Source of the DNA: Patagioenas fasciata
Taxonomy: Eukaryota; Chordata; Aves; Columbiformes; Columbidae
DNA length: 64,000 nucleotides
NCBI RefSeq assembly: GCF_037038585.1
Contig: NC_092560.1
Location: 84,723,549-84,787,548 of the forward strand
Reading direction: 5' to 3'
The notes under the pieces are model-generated. The model was given only the letters and a program-made list of their open reading frames with translations, had not been told where the DNA came from and did no database searches. Below, piece after piece: positions 13,411 through 25,814 of the stretch (positions are counted from its first letter, which is position 1; every line of letters begins with the position of its first letter). A program made the translations under genes and the position numbers.

Positions 13411-14073
13411 GGTGATGCTGGGATGCAGGGGGGTGATACTGGGATGCAGTGGGGGGCGATGCTGAGATGCAGAGGGGGTGCGATGCTGAGATGCAGAGGG
13501 GTGCGATGCTGGGATGCAGTGGGGAGTGACGCTGGGATGCAGGGGAATGTGATGCTGGGATGCAGAAGGGTGCGATGCTGGGATGCAGAGGGGGGTGATG
13601 CTGGGATGCAGGGGGGTGATATTGGGATGCAGGGGGGGTGCGATGCTGGGATGCAGAAGGGGAAACGCTGGGATGCAGGGGGGTGAGGCTGGGATGCAGA
13701 GGCGGTGAGGTTGGGATGCAGGGGGGAGTGATGCTGGGATGCAGGGGGGTGCAATGCTGGGATGCAGGGGGGTGCGACGCTGGGATGCAGGGGGGTGATA
13801 CCGGGATGCAGTGGGGGTGCGATTCTGGGATGCAGGGGGGGTGCGATGCTGGGATACAGGGGGGTGCGATGCCGGGATGCAGGGGGGAGTGATGCTGGAA
13901 TACAGGGGGGAGTGATGCTGGGATGCAGGACGGTGTGATGCTGGGATGCAGAGGGGGCAACGCTGGGATGCAGGGGGGTGAGGCTGGGATGCAGAGGGGG
14001 TGAGGTTGGGATGCAGCGGGGAGTGATGCTGGGATGCAGGGGGTGCGATGCTGAGATGCAGGGGGGTGCATCA
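13411..14073. repeat. G-rich 20-23-bp minisatellite (GCTGGGATGCAGGGGGGTG)
   Basis: About 30 imperfect copies of GCTGGGATGCAGGGGGGTG plus a few bases (CGAT, ATAC or AGGC). The number of Gs varies between units. The plus strand is G-rich throughout, with G3-N5-G6 patterns. Reading frames across it (up to 291 aa) are repeat artefacts. Confidence 0.96.
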
Positions 14074-14079
14074 ACTGGG

Positions 14080-15120
14080 TGCCTTGTGGGGCCAGAGCCG
14101 GGTGAGCGTGTCCTGTGGGACCCCAGAATAGATGTGTCCCAGGACGTGTCCCTTGAGGGGACCTCACACCGTGCAGCTCCCCGGGGTCGCGGGGATGAGC
14201 CAACCCAGCGCTGACACGGGCTGAGTTAATGGGGGGATAACGGGTAGAATAAAACCTTTGCAACCTGCTGAGTGAACCCAAACTTGCCGAACTACTAGAA
14301 CATTAATGAGGGAGAGATCTTAATTAAATTGTTTGTAATTAGCTTTCCCAGGAGTGAAAACAAAACAAAACCAAACCAAAAAACAAATGCAAAAGTAGTG
14401 AACGCAGAATAACCTGTAGCACTCACCCCAGAGCTGCTCCTGCAAACGCTGCTTCTCTGTGCAGGGATGAGCTGGAAACCAGCAGGATGGACTTTGTGGT
14501 TATTTCTTTGCTCTTTTACAGCTATTTCTTTGCTATTTCACAGTGTGTAGGTGCCACTGTCACAGGTCAGAGGACTCAGGGGCCTCTGAGCAGGATTTTT
14601 GGCTGGAGGTAACTGGTGGAGCAGTTGAGGTAGAAGTTTTCCCCTTGCCTGAAGGGTGGGGAGCAGCTCCATTCTGCAGAGATTTTTAAGGAAATAACAC
14701 ATTCCCACTGCTGGGTTAGCTGTCTTGGGTAGGAACTTTGCGAAAAGAACTCCCATTTTTCATTCTAGATGCTCAGAGCACCTTTTAAGTGAATCAAAGC
14801 CAGCTTTTGTCATCAGCTTGCTGCATCAGATGGGGACGGGACACCCTCTAGAAACAGGTTCTGCTAATAAAGCCATTAGGCAGGTTCTGTTTCTAGTAAA
14901 GGAGCTGGCCTGGCATTAACTCCTCTAACAAACCAGGTGAGCAGATGGCTTAACCCCGAAAATAGCCACGCTATTTTTGCTAAATAGATTGGAGCAGAAG
15001 TAGTCAGGGGCCTTTAGTTTGCTAAACGCTGTTTTTCTGGCTGGGGCCGTGATTCAGCGCTTGGAATTTGGCGTCTGAATGGGTGGCTGGGACCACAGTT
15101 TGCTGGGATGGAGCAGGGCA
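14080..15120. other. Intergenic, no gene seen
   Basis: Unique sequence; an A/C-rich tract (AAAACAAAACAAAACC) lies near 14358. No gene recognised. Confidence 0.55.
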
Positions 15121-15124
15121 GGCG

Positions 15125-15162
15125 GCAGACAGACGGACAGACAGACAGACAGACAGACGGCC
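15125..15162. repeat. (GACA)n microsatellite
   Basis: GACAGACGGACAGACAGACA and onwards, about nine tetranucleotide units with two GACG interruptions. Confidence 0.95.
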
Positions 15163-15164
15163 CC

Positions 15165-15650
15165 GGCTGCCACACGGACGCTTGATTCAATTTATAGGGG
15201 ACAGACAAGAAAATGATTGGCAATGCCTTCTCTTCCCCAGAAACCCTTGTATTAATCTCTTTAAAAAGTGTCTTTGAGTTTGTTCTCGGGTTAAGAGTAA
15301 TGAAGGTAATTACGGACGGACCCTGAGCTCTGACAAGGACCAAAAGCCAGTTGGTGATTACATGGTGCTGTTCCCATCTTTTTGTTCCACATATCCCTTT
15401 GCCTAACACGCTTATCAGAAGCCGAGTTCACAGGATTCGAGCACAGCCAAAGCAAACAAGCCAAGAATTTGGAAAGTCATTCATCTCAATCCAAAAAAAG
15501 GGCGATAATCCACTCTCTTGGATGTGAACGCTTTGAATTTTGCAGGCTAAATGGGGCAGTGTAGTGGTGTCTGGCTGAAGGAGAAGGGGCAAAGCAACCC
15601 CCCGTACTGTGGATCGGACCCACGTCTCTGTAGGACCCATGGGCACCCCA
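15165..15650. other. Intergenic, no gene seen
   Basis: Unique sequence between two repeats, without a recognisable gene. Confidence 0.55.
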
Positions 15651-15654
15651 GGAT

Positions 15655-16700
15655 CAGCATCGCCCATGCAGATTTGCATCATGCACGGAATTTTGCATCA
15701 TTCTTGCAGGTTTGCAGCGCCCACGTGTGTCTGAATTGCACACGGGAGTTTGCATTGCCCATGCAGGTTTGCATTGCCTACAGGGATTTGCATCCCGCGC
15801 ATGGGTTTGCATCACTCACATGGGTATGCAACACTCACATCTGCGTCACCCATATGAGTTTGAATTGCCCATGCAGGTTTGCGTTGCCTGCATGGATTTG
15901 CATCACCCACATGGGTCTGCATCACTCAGGTTTGCATCCCCCATGTGCATTTGCATCACCCGTGCAGGTTTGCAACACCCACATGCACCTGCATCACCCA
16001 TGCAGCTTTGCATTGCCTGCACAGATTTGAGTCACCCACCTGGGTTTGCATCCCCCATTCAGGTTTGCATCCCCCATTCAGGTTTGCATCCCCCACAGAG
16101 TTTTGCACCAACCACGTGCATCTGCATCACCCACGTGAGTTTGTACCACCCATGCAGGTTTGCATTGCCTGCACAGATTTGCATCACCCACATGGGTCTG
16201 CATCACCCATGCAGGTTTGCATGCCCCACATGCGTTTACATCACCCACATGCATTTGCATCATCTGTGCAGTTTTGCATCACCCACGCAGGTTTGCATCG
16301 CGCATATGAATCTGCATCACCCACATGAGCTTGCATTGCCTGCGGGGATTTGCATCCCCCACACGGGTCTGCATCGCTCAGGTTTGCATCCTCCCCATGC
16401 ATTTGCATTGCCCATGCAGGTTTGCATTGCCTGCATGGATTTGCATCCCCCACACGGGTCTGCATCGCTCAGGTTTGCATCCTCCCCATGCATTTGCATT
16501 GCCCATGCAGGTTTGCATTGCCTGCATGGATTTGCATCCCCCACACGGGTCTGCATCGCTCAGGTTTGCATCCTCCCTGTGCATTTGCATCACTCATGCA
16601 GGTTTGCGTTGCCTGCGCAGATTCGTGTCCCCCATGTGGGTCTGCATCACTCACGGAGTCTTGCATCACCCACTAGGGTTCGCATTGCCCACGCACTGCA
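15655..16700. repeat. 19-bp minisatellite rich in POU octamers, with 91-bp higher-order repeat
   Basis: More than 50 diverged copies of a 19-bp unit of the form TTTGCATCACCCATGCAGG. When the preceding base is A the junction makes the exact octamer ATTTGCAT; this occurs 12 times (15672, 15786, 15896, 15949, 16177, 16253, 16348, 16401, 16439, 16492, 16530, 16583). From about 16381 a 91-bp block recurs (GGTTTGCATCCTCC at 16381, 16472 and 16563). The 347-aa and similar frames are repeat artefacts: three 19-bp units make a 57-bp frame cycle. Confidence 0.96.
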
Positions 16701-16704
16701 CTCT

Positions 16705-18360
16705 CAGCTCTACGTGCCCCATCCTCCTCACCTGTGCGTGCCCCGTGGTGATTGAACTCACGGCTGCCCAAGGACAAGCAGGGCCAACAGCCACACGTGT
16801 GACACGGGTCACCCATGGGAACAACCCCAAAGCGCAGCCCATCGGGAGGGAGCGCGTGTCACAGCCAGCGCTGGCACGGGGAAGCTGCGGAACAGATAGA
16901 GCAGCTGATAAAGTGGTAGGTAAACAAATCCCCGAGTATTAAAGTTTAGAATCTAGTAATTAGCAGAGAAGTACAGGATAATAAGCACAGTGGGATGTTC
17001 CTCAAGGTACTTTAGGCTCCTACTGTGTTTATTATGCAGTATCAGTATGGAAATATATGCCTGACTACGCTTATGGTGGCATTTTGAAGTTTAAAGCAGA
17101 CTCTGGTGCTCAGGAAGAGGGGACCCGATGACTCGCCCTCCCAGGTTGCCAGGGGGTGTGCTGGCTCCCCCGGGGGGCTGAGGTGGCCTGGGGACACTGG
17201 AAGGCTTTGTCCCCATGGAACTGGGGAGCATAGGGCAGAGCATCCTCCCCTCCCTCCCATCGCACTCCGTGCAGCAAACGGGGACGCAAGAGCATCTACC
17301 CCCTGCAAACCCGGGCTCTGGGCCCGAATTCATCAGCGCTGTCCCCACCCACGGGTGGCTGCACACTCATGGACCAGTTCATCCCCATCCCCATCCCCAT
17401 CGCTCCGCTCCCCCGCAGCGCTGGGTCGCGGGGGCTGGACCGCGCTAGATGGCACTGTGGGATGCAGGAGTCGCCGTTGGTTTGCGGACACATCTCTGAT
17501 TCCCCCGGCTGCATCGCTGATGGAGAGCGGTCCTGGGCTTCCTCGGGGCTCCCTGCTGGACCTTGGGTGCTTTACACTGAGCAAGGGGATCAATATATAT
17601 ATTGAAAGAAGCTATTCTTAATCTAGCTTGAGTTATCTGCATCTCTGCCTTTCACATAGAAGTTTTGCTGGATGGATCTGGTTGTACATCCCCTCAGCAT
17701 CGTTTCAAGCCTGCTTTGTGCTGCCAGATTTCCCTCCCCACCCCTTTCTGAAATGCTCAGGTAACGCACACAGAGCCTGTTCTTTCCAAGAAGGGTTTGG
17801 CAGTAACCTGAGATTATTCCCTGCTAGGGAAAATGCAATGAGAAAAAATCAAAAAGGCAAGGAAAAGGCTGCTACGAGAGCCACAGTGAGGGTGGGATAT
17901 AGGAATAAACAGGATTCCTGCAAAAAACACAGTGTGAGAACTTGATTTAGAGAGAAAAAGCGCAGATCTCAGCCCCAGGCTCCTATGTTGGTCACAGGTC
18001 GTAAATCACGGTGATAACGCTGCGTGCCGGGAGGCAAAGGAGCATCCTCTGCATCCGCAGGGCATGCTCAGGGTTTCCAAGGGCAACCACGGCAACAAAT
18101 ACAATCAAAAGATTGCGAGTTATGTCGGAGTCAACGACCCATCGGTAATTGTTTTCTTATTGTGTTTGATCGCGGCGGAGACGGGAGGAAGGACTCATCG
18201 CTCCATATACTTAATACCTTTTATTTGTTTGGGGGACAAGGTAAAAAGATAGATCTGTGGGAAGAGGGAATAGAGACATTTTAACTGCAATGAAGCAGCA
18301 GAACAAATGTATTTCCCCTGCTCCTCTCTTAATTTTATTTGTGTCAGTCTATTTGCCATG
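16705..18360. other. Intergenic, no gene seen
   Basis: Unique, GC-richer sequence with a short (TCCCCA)n run at about 17380-17402. The 171-aa plus-strand frame at 17106-17621 resembles no protein I know. No gene supported. Confidence 0.5.
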
Positions 18361-18540
18361 GGAAGTCTGCCTGAATCCCAAATTATTTTAGTTAGTTAAT
18401 CTGCTCAGCGCCAGTTTATTCTGCAAACAGTCTCCGTAAATCCCAAATAATTGTAGTTAATCTGGTCAGCGCCAGCCTATGCCGTGGGCAGCCCACGTAA
18501 ATCCAGAGATCCATCCGTTAAATTAGGTCAGCGCCTTTTA
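18361..18540. repeat. Degenerate 61-bp tandem repeat, 3 copies
   Basis: The block AATCCCAAATTATTTTAG, then GTTAATCTGCTCAGCGCC, recurs with decay. TCAGCGCC falls at 18405, 18466 and 18528 (61- and 62-bp steps). The third copy is the most diverged. It is older than the other arrays and AT-rich apart from the GCGCC core. Confidence 0.85.
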
Positions 18541-18544
18541 ATAA

Positions 18545-21500
18545 GAGTATAGAGGTCAGGCTGTGCCGCGGCGGACCTGGCCGGGGAAGCTGATGGCATT
18601 TTGGGGGTAAAGGAGGAAAAACGACACCTTTTTGCCCTGGTTATCAGTGGAAATCGGGGATGGGATGCTCTTTGGTGCACCTGCATCCATCACCCCGCAG
18701 CAGCATCCCCTCTGCTGCAAAGCATCACTTCCTTGGCCTATTTCTGTATTTCTTTTTCTGCGTGTCCAGCTGTGGGTGCTGCCACGGGCAGGGTGCGGAT
18801 GGACCCTCCGTGTGACCCTGCACGGCCGCTTTCGGGATGAATCCACGCGGCTCCATCCCCGCGAGCCCTCCTGGGTACCCGGGAGCTGGGTGCTCTGCGC
18901 CTTCTGCCTGAATTTTCGCCAGCCCCTGCGCTGCAGATTGAAGAGGGCATAGAAAAGGATAAATCCAGGAAAAAAACAGAATAAATCCAGTAAAACAAAT
19001 GCAAGCTTTAAGATTTTTGGCATAGATTAAACGAGCATTTACGCTCAAGAAATCCGCAAGTTCCTGTAACGCACTGAAGTTTCTTGTTCGGATGCAGAAT
19101 TCTCTCGCTGGGTGTTGCACCAGAGCTTTGACCAGCGACAGCGTCGCTTTTCCATGCCCCAGATGACACACAGACTCACTAGAAATGAGATCAGACAAGC
19201 CACACGCTGTCCCCAGCCTGAGCGCGGTACCGATGCCCACAGGACACCCTCTGCTGCACACCAGGCTGGAAATACCCCATAATACCCACGATCTTCCCCA
19301 CTGCATCACGTTTAAGCCAGGATATTTAATCCCGGAGCTGGGACTATGGCCGTGCTCGCAGGCAGAGCCTTCGGGCGGCTCCGAAAGGAGGGAGAACTAA
19401 ACCAAGCGGCAGCATGTGCAAAACCGACTTGGCAATTGGCGTCAATCCTGGCGTCTCCGCGGCCACGACGAGCCCTCGCGACTTGGCCGCCGTGCTGTTT
19501 ACTTGCCACGAAGCCAGTCGGCCTGAAATATTGCGGGGCTGGAGAGGGAACAGGCCAAATCCAGCCCCAGCAATTAGTAATTAAGCGTTTGGTGCTGGTC
19601 TCTGCATAGGTCTGCGCTGGAAAAACACACATGTCCTCGCCCCGGCCCATCTGCAGGGTAATTAAGGTACAAGAAGAGATGCTGCGGGGATTCTCGCACG
19701 CAGGAAAGCAAACGAATCAATGGGGTTTTTTGTTTCTGGGGGGAAAGGGGAGGCGGATGGAAGGGGGCAGCGAGCCAGGGCCGGCGCAGGAAGGAAACGG
19801 GAGGAGAAAAGCAGAATATTCGGAAGCAGGAGGGGAAATGGAGGCCGAGGGGGTTCAGCCGAGTCAGGGCAGCTTGAACCCGGCCCAAGATAAATTCGCA
19901 TGGTGCTTCACTGCAGCTGCTCCCAGCTCCAAACCTTGTGCTTGCAGAGCCGTTAAATAAAATACACCACAACGCTACAGGAGTCGCTCCGGCTATAAAT
20001 CACAGCTTAATTCAAGAGCTAGCTAAGGTGGCCGAGATTTCCATCGCAAACCCAAACCACAGAGCTCTGCTGGCACAACAAATTCATCCAGACCTTCCTG
20101 GGAAATACTTTATAATGTCCAAAATCTTCTGTTGTAACCCAGAGAACTGTCTGATTTTTGAGACTTGGAACACGCTTTTCAAGCCCAAACTTCAGCAACT
20201 TTATCTGTGCCTCATCGCAAACTTATCTTTTGCTTTTTGGTTGTTAAAAATGCCATGGTAAGCTGGAATTCTCTATCCTGATGCAAACCGGAGGAAAAGA
20301 TGCAGGTAGGACTAAGCCCAGGTCCAGCAGAACGAACAAACCTTGTTTTGGTTCATTTTCACCTTTGGCAAAAATCCCGGCACACAATTATTAACTCATT
20401 AGTGCTTATGAACCATCTCAGTGGTGAAAGGGGCTCATCAGGGGATTTATTCCGTATTCGCCACCATCGCGTTTGTTGTTTCCATCCTGCTGCTATTTGC
20501 AGACTATTAAACCACTATGGTTTAATTCGACTTTTAAGCCATGATTAAGTGATTCCGTACTTCTCGCTTCACCAAAATGCAAAAGAAGAATCAAATCGGT
20601 GCTGATGGGCTATGTGAGAGCTCCACTGAACTAACACAATAATCTCCTGGTTCCCCGGCCCTGGATCAGAGCAAATTACCCCGAAAACGCCCGGTGTTTG
20701 CTCCATCCACCCACTGCCCCTTTGCTGTGTCTTCTCTCCATCCCCAATAGAAGATTTTGCAGCTGTACAAGGCAAAAAAGGTTGGTTCGCTGCATTTAAG
20801 TGTGAAGAACAGGAAGAGTTAAGGCAGAACAATCAGAATCCAATAATAAAGGCAGAAGGGCTGCAGCTTCTGCTTCCTCGTTCTGCCAAGGAAAACATGA
20901 TTAGTTATTATTGTTTTAATTGTATTTAGACGCCAGGCTGGCTCAGAGTGTCACAGTGTGACACTGGGGGGCAAGAGTGACTTGAACCCCAACATGGACC
21001 CAGCACCCAGGTGGCTCCGGCGTGGCCACCGAGTTATTCCCTTATTTATCTCTTTGTTTATTCCCCTCCAGCTTCAGCGAGACCTCCCCTCCATACCTAT
21101 AAGGAATTATCGAATAAAACACACTTCACATTAAATCACAGGAACATTTCAACGGCCAGATTTAATAACGCGAAATAAAGTCTTGTGGAAACCCACACAC
21201 AGCTGTGGAAACCCCCAAATAAATCAGTTTTCAAGTGGCTGTACAGGAGCCAGGGAGCAATTTTTTCAAATTGCTTTTCTTATTTCTCTAATCTAACAAA
21301 GTCCTGCCCAAGGTTGTGCAGCAAATGGGAAAAGAACACGCTCATTTTCTTATCAATACGCTACTGTAAAGAAGAATAACCAGCCACTCCAATGTCACCA
21401 TCATGCTTTTCACATCTATTCTTCTGCTCCCCCGAAGTAGAAGGCAAGTGGAAGAATTAATTAACACAAGATTGGATTAGGGCGCCTTGATTTACAATGT

Positions 21501-22130
21501 ATTTCAGACAAGGGTGTGTGATCGGAGCAGATGAACAGATTATAAATAAAAGTCGGGATGTGTCATTAAGGCATCTGATTTGCTTCTGAAGCTTTATAAA
21601 TTAACGCTGTGCAGGCAGAGGGGGGGAAGACGGAATGAGCCGCATCCAGAGGGATGTGGGACCCTGGGGGGACTTGGTCGTCCTCTTGGAGAACCTTGGT
21701 CATCCTCTTGGAGAACTTGAGTCCTAAGGACTGGAGAGATCCCCAAACCAGGATTTCTATCCTTAAAATAGATTAAAAAAGGAAGAGCGGAGATATTATG
21801 GAGTCGTCAGCTCAGCATCAAGTCATGGAAAAGTACTAGGGTGATGAATCAAGGAATTCTGAATTCTATGGAACAAGGAGATGAGTAACAACTAATTGGG
21901 ATGTGCCAGGAATAAATCATGTCAAAATCATGTCATTGCATCCCCCAGCAGGGCAACAGGACAAGCCGTGGATGTCAGATGTGCGTGCTATGGAGAGGTT
22001 CTTGAGCCCAGCCTAACAAGGGAGCCCAGCCTGGGGAAAGGAAAATGCTGCGGAGCATGTGGAGGCTACAGAACCATCCCAGGAGTGGATTTGAAGACAG
22101 GCAAAATGGGAATGTGTATCCAGCAAGGTT
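18545..22130. other. Intergenic, no gene seen
   Basis: Unique sequence. It includes a GC-richer, CpG-containing area at about 19330-19660 and AT-rich parts at 20000-20560 and 21050-21600. A small direct duplication (TCCTCTTGGAGAACCTTGG and TCCTCTTGGAGAACTTGAG) lies at about 21682-21720. Frames of 130-195 aa here match no protein family I recognise. Confidence 0.5.
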
Positions 22131-22136
22131 CCCAAC

Positions 22137-22200
22137 CATAGAATCATGTTGGTTGGACGAGTCCCTCAAGATGGTTGAGCCCAGCTGTGGAGGACCATGG
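22137..22200 (-). mobile_element. Possible CR1 3'-end remnant
   Basis: ATAGAATCATGTTGGTTGG followed by ACGAGTCCCTCAAGATGG resembles the reverse complement of the CR1 tail. It is short and diverged. Confidence 0.55.
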
Positions 22201-22546
22201 TATAGTGCAAGAGGCCCAGAGCACGAGATGTCTGGGAACCACAAGCCAAGACATCAGGGTCAGAACTCAAAACAGCTTCCCAAGGTTGGAGACCTGGTCT
22301 GGCCAATGCGGGCTGGTATCGAGCACGAGGGACGTGGGGATGGGACCAGGAGCATCTGGTGAAGCTGTGGTGGTGCAGGGGTGGGAACGGGGCTCCTCGG
22401 ACCTTGTGCTGAGCACACGGCCCAGTGTTGCTCTCCAGGGGACAAGGGACACCCCAACAAGCTGTACCCAGAGCCAGGCTGCTCCTAAAGCTCAGGAATA
22501 AATCCTTCCTCTGCCCTGGGGGCTGGAGGATGGTGGCTGCTTGCAT

Positions 22547-22712
22547 AGAATCATAGACAGGTTTGGGTTGAAGGGACCTTCAAAGCCCATCTAGTCAGAC
22601 TCCATCCAGCCTGGCCTGGGAGGTCTCAGGGATGGTTCATCCACCACCTCTGGGTACCTGGGCCAGACTCTCATCACCCTCAGGGCCAACAATTCCTTCC
22701 TGCACCTCAGGA
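22547..22712 (-). mobile_element. CR1 LINE 3' fragment, antisense
   Basis: Begins ATAGAATCATAGACAGG, then GTTTGGGTTGAAGGGACC, the reverse complement of the CR1 3' end (ATTCTATGATTCTAT type). It continues with CATCCAGCCTGGCCTGGGAG, GGGATGGTTCATCCACC and AACAATTCCTTCCTG, all standard CR1 landmarks. Confidence 0.93.
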
Positions 22713-22714
22713 AG

Positions 22715-25700
22715 GTGTGGAGCAGCTGGAAGGAATCCAGAAGAACACAGCAACCCGCGGCATGTAAGACATGACCTGCAAGGACAGATCACGTCAGCAC
22801 CAAGCAGAGCCTAAAGGAGACTCGATGTTTGCTTTCCAATCATAAAAAGACCAAAGGAAAAAGACAACTTTGTCTCCCTTCCTAATTTATGTATTTATTT
22901 TACACTGTTTTCCCCACCATATTTTCTCCTCTTGCTTCTTTCAGCACCCATTGTCTGGCTGGAGCAGTCAATTTTGTGTTGGGCAACCAGGCTGTTCCAC
23001 AGAAATGCAGGGAGCCTGACCCGGGTCTCTGGGAACAGGCTGTGGGGAAGAGCCCTATGGAGATCAATTCATGGCCATAGTTATATTTTAAGGTTATATT
23101 TGCTTGTTATTTCTCCTGGGACTGTGCTGAGGATGCTCTCCTGGAGCCGGTGATGCCAGGTCCAGCAGCCACCCCGGCGGGCAAGGCACTACCTAATGCT
23201 TTGCATGTGTTCATGCTCTTGCAAAGAGAAGAAACGAAAAATACAGAAGAAAAATAGATTGCAAAGAGCTTCATTTCCCCCTCCTCACGCTCCCCACCCC
23301 TGGAATTTGTGGTTTCTTGAACCGGGTCTTTTTTCTCCACACATCCCACATGGCCGCCAGTGCTGTGATACATCTGTATGGGAATGTGTTAGTCATATTC
23401 AGCTTTTAATTACATGATATGGTATAACGCTATTCATATCCCGAGAGAGCTGTTCTTTCTACTATAAATATAGTCTCTTACATGTTTCATTTATGAAGCA
23501 GTTTCTGGAGTAAAACAGTTCGAAATATCCTTACTCATCCTATGTTTTTATGTCTACAAAGTGATGGCAGGAGCGTCGATGCCTCATGTCAAATAATCCT
23601 GATAAATCACTTGAAGGAGGATACCGGGCTTTTTCACAAAAACCGACACGAACAGGCTGCAGGAACCTTCTCCATCCCAGCTTCTCCATCTCCATCCCAC
23701 CTTCTCCATCTCCATCCCACCTTCTCCATCTCCATCCTTCCCCAGACCCACTGACCAAGCTCAATATGAGTTTCTATGTCACCTCCCCACTGAAATCAAG
23801 GCATTTGTCTCTGCAGACCAAGGATTTCACATTCTAATCCAGTACCTGCTGAGAAGTGCTTCTAGTCTGGAGTCAGCCAGCAGGTTCAAATCCTAATGAA
23901 AATTAATTTCTACGCATATATGTATATAAAAATTAAAAACATGTATTTCTAAATATCCTAAATATCCTCTAAATAGCCTAACAAGCAATTGGCTGTTTTT
24001 ACCTGACCCTGGCAAGTCTCTGGCTGCAAAGGTGGGTTGTGATTTCGCCCCGTGTGCCCACCCTCGGCTGGGGACACCGAGTGGTCCCCATGTGGCTCCT
24101 TGGGGACAGACACCCCAGGGAACGCTGCTCAGCCTCCCACTTGCACTGTACGTGCTCTAAATGGGGAAGAAAAGAGGCAGCTATACCCAGAGATACACTT
24201 TTGAGGGATGCAATGCTGTTGTTTCATAGATTCTGAGCTTTGCCTGGTACCACAGGTGCCCATGGTCCCGCTGGTCACCAAGGCCACAGCCCCAGGCAGA
24301 GCCACCCAACTGCTCCGAGAGCCCGGGCCCAGCAAAGCCAGACATTAAACAGCTTCACCAGTCACTTGTGCGAACACAAAAGGTGCTGAGCAAGGCTGGA
24401 TTCTTCCCCCATCCTGGTGATGCTCTTTGTGTGCTGGTATCACACATTGAGCCACCGGAAACCCCCACTAATTAGTACCAGCCCATGATGGCCGGGACTG
24501 ATATATCCGAGTCCTGTCCTTTATTCCTCGTGCCCTCGCTGTTTGGTGGGACCAGCACCATCCCATCCTCATCCCTAAACCAAGCCCTAAACTGGACAAA
24601 TCCCACAGCTCTACCAACAAAGACCAGATTGAGATCAAATAGGAACAAGCTGGGACGCAGAGCTAGGAGTTAAGACAACTGTAAGACAAACCCTTTGAAT
24701 CCAATCCCGACTTCCTCGTAAAGCTCCCGCTGAAATCAATGGCTGGTTTGGACAGAGCATTTGTTTCTCGTTAAGCTTTAATTGTTGTTGATGTTTCTGT
24801 GCTCCTCGAAGCCAGGAAGGATGAGACCGGGATGCTAACGGGGCTGTGCATCCTGCAGCCCGTTCGGGGTCCATCACCAGCCCCCATCAGGAGTGAGGAT
24901 ACGGACACCTGGGGCCATGCACATCACACCTCTCCCTCTCTGCTTTACATCAACCTACCCCGGGGGCTTTTTTGGGTCCTTTTTTAAAAGCGAGGCTGAC
25001 AAAATTAAGCATTTGGGATCGTGGATGAAAGAAATCTGGGGAGAGTTGCAAACAGACTCACCTCTGGGGTTGGGAGATGTGCTCTTTGAACTGGAGATGA
25101 ACTATTTGGTATTAGCGGTGTATCCCAGGAGCTATTTTTAATCTGATTTAAGCCCAGGGCCCCCCATTTTATTCTGGGGTAACTCTTGGCTTTGCAGAAC
25201 CCAACTCTGCCATTCACGACTGCATTTGGCCCTTAAACAAGGAGTTTGGAAGATTTGCTTTGAAACTTCCTCTAGATCAGCAGGATGTAACTAAAGGGCA
25301 TTTTCGGTTGTTGTTCTTCTTGTGGGAATCATGACAGTCAGCTGAAGGATGGCCAAATAACTCCAGATATTTCGCTTCCCTTGTGAGCGAGAAGTGGTTT
25401 GATTTGCACAAAAAAAAAGACTGAAAAATGGTTCTTAACTTGCCATACAAGCACAATACGAAACCACTACCCAAGGCTGCCAAACAGCGCCCGAGGTGGA
25501 CGGGTGCCCTTGCAGAACTGGTGGAGGAGCGATGCTTTCCATAACACCGCCTTGCGAGGATTTTGGGGATATTTCCTGGCTTTCTGCTCATTCTGCAGCA
25601 TCACCAGCTCCATCCCTTTTCTACTTCCCATTTCTCCCCTTTCGCTCTGTTTTCAGCCGTTTCCCCACCACCCTTTCCTTTTCTTTCCAACTCTTGGCCT
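22715..25700. other. Intergenic, no gene seen
   Basis: Unique sequence with one short array (separate entry). No exon or RNA gene recognised. Confidence 0.5.
23670..23738. repeat. 19-bp tandem repeat, about 3.5 copies
   Basis: CTTCTCCATCTCCATCCCA repeated with little change; a pyrimidine-rich plus strand with the CATCC core found in several larger arrays of the window. Confidence 0.92.
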
Positions 25701-25704
25701 TTCT

Positions 25705-25812
25705 AGGAGCAGAGAGGTGGTGGATGAACCATCCCTGAGACACCCCAGGCCAGGCTGGATGGGCTCTGAGCACCCTGAGCTGGTGACGATGTCCCTGCTC
25801 ATGGCAGGGGGG
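25705..25812 (+). mobile_element. CR1 LINE fragment
   Basis: GGTGGTGGATGAACCATCCC, CCAGGCCAGGCTGGATGGG, GAGCACCCTGAGCTGGTGA and GTCCCTGCTCATGGCAGGGG follow the CR1 3' region in order. The terminal tail is lost. Confidence 0.85.
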
Positions 25813-25814
25813 GC

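Noticed and set aside
15551-16942. Cys/His-rich frames (up to 347 aa) that superficially resemble zinc-finger repeats
   Set aside because: The spacing does not fit C2H2 fingers and the same motif appears in several frames, as expected from a 19-bp unit read in a 57-bp cycle.
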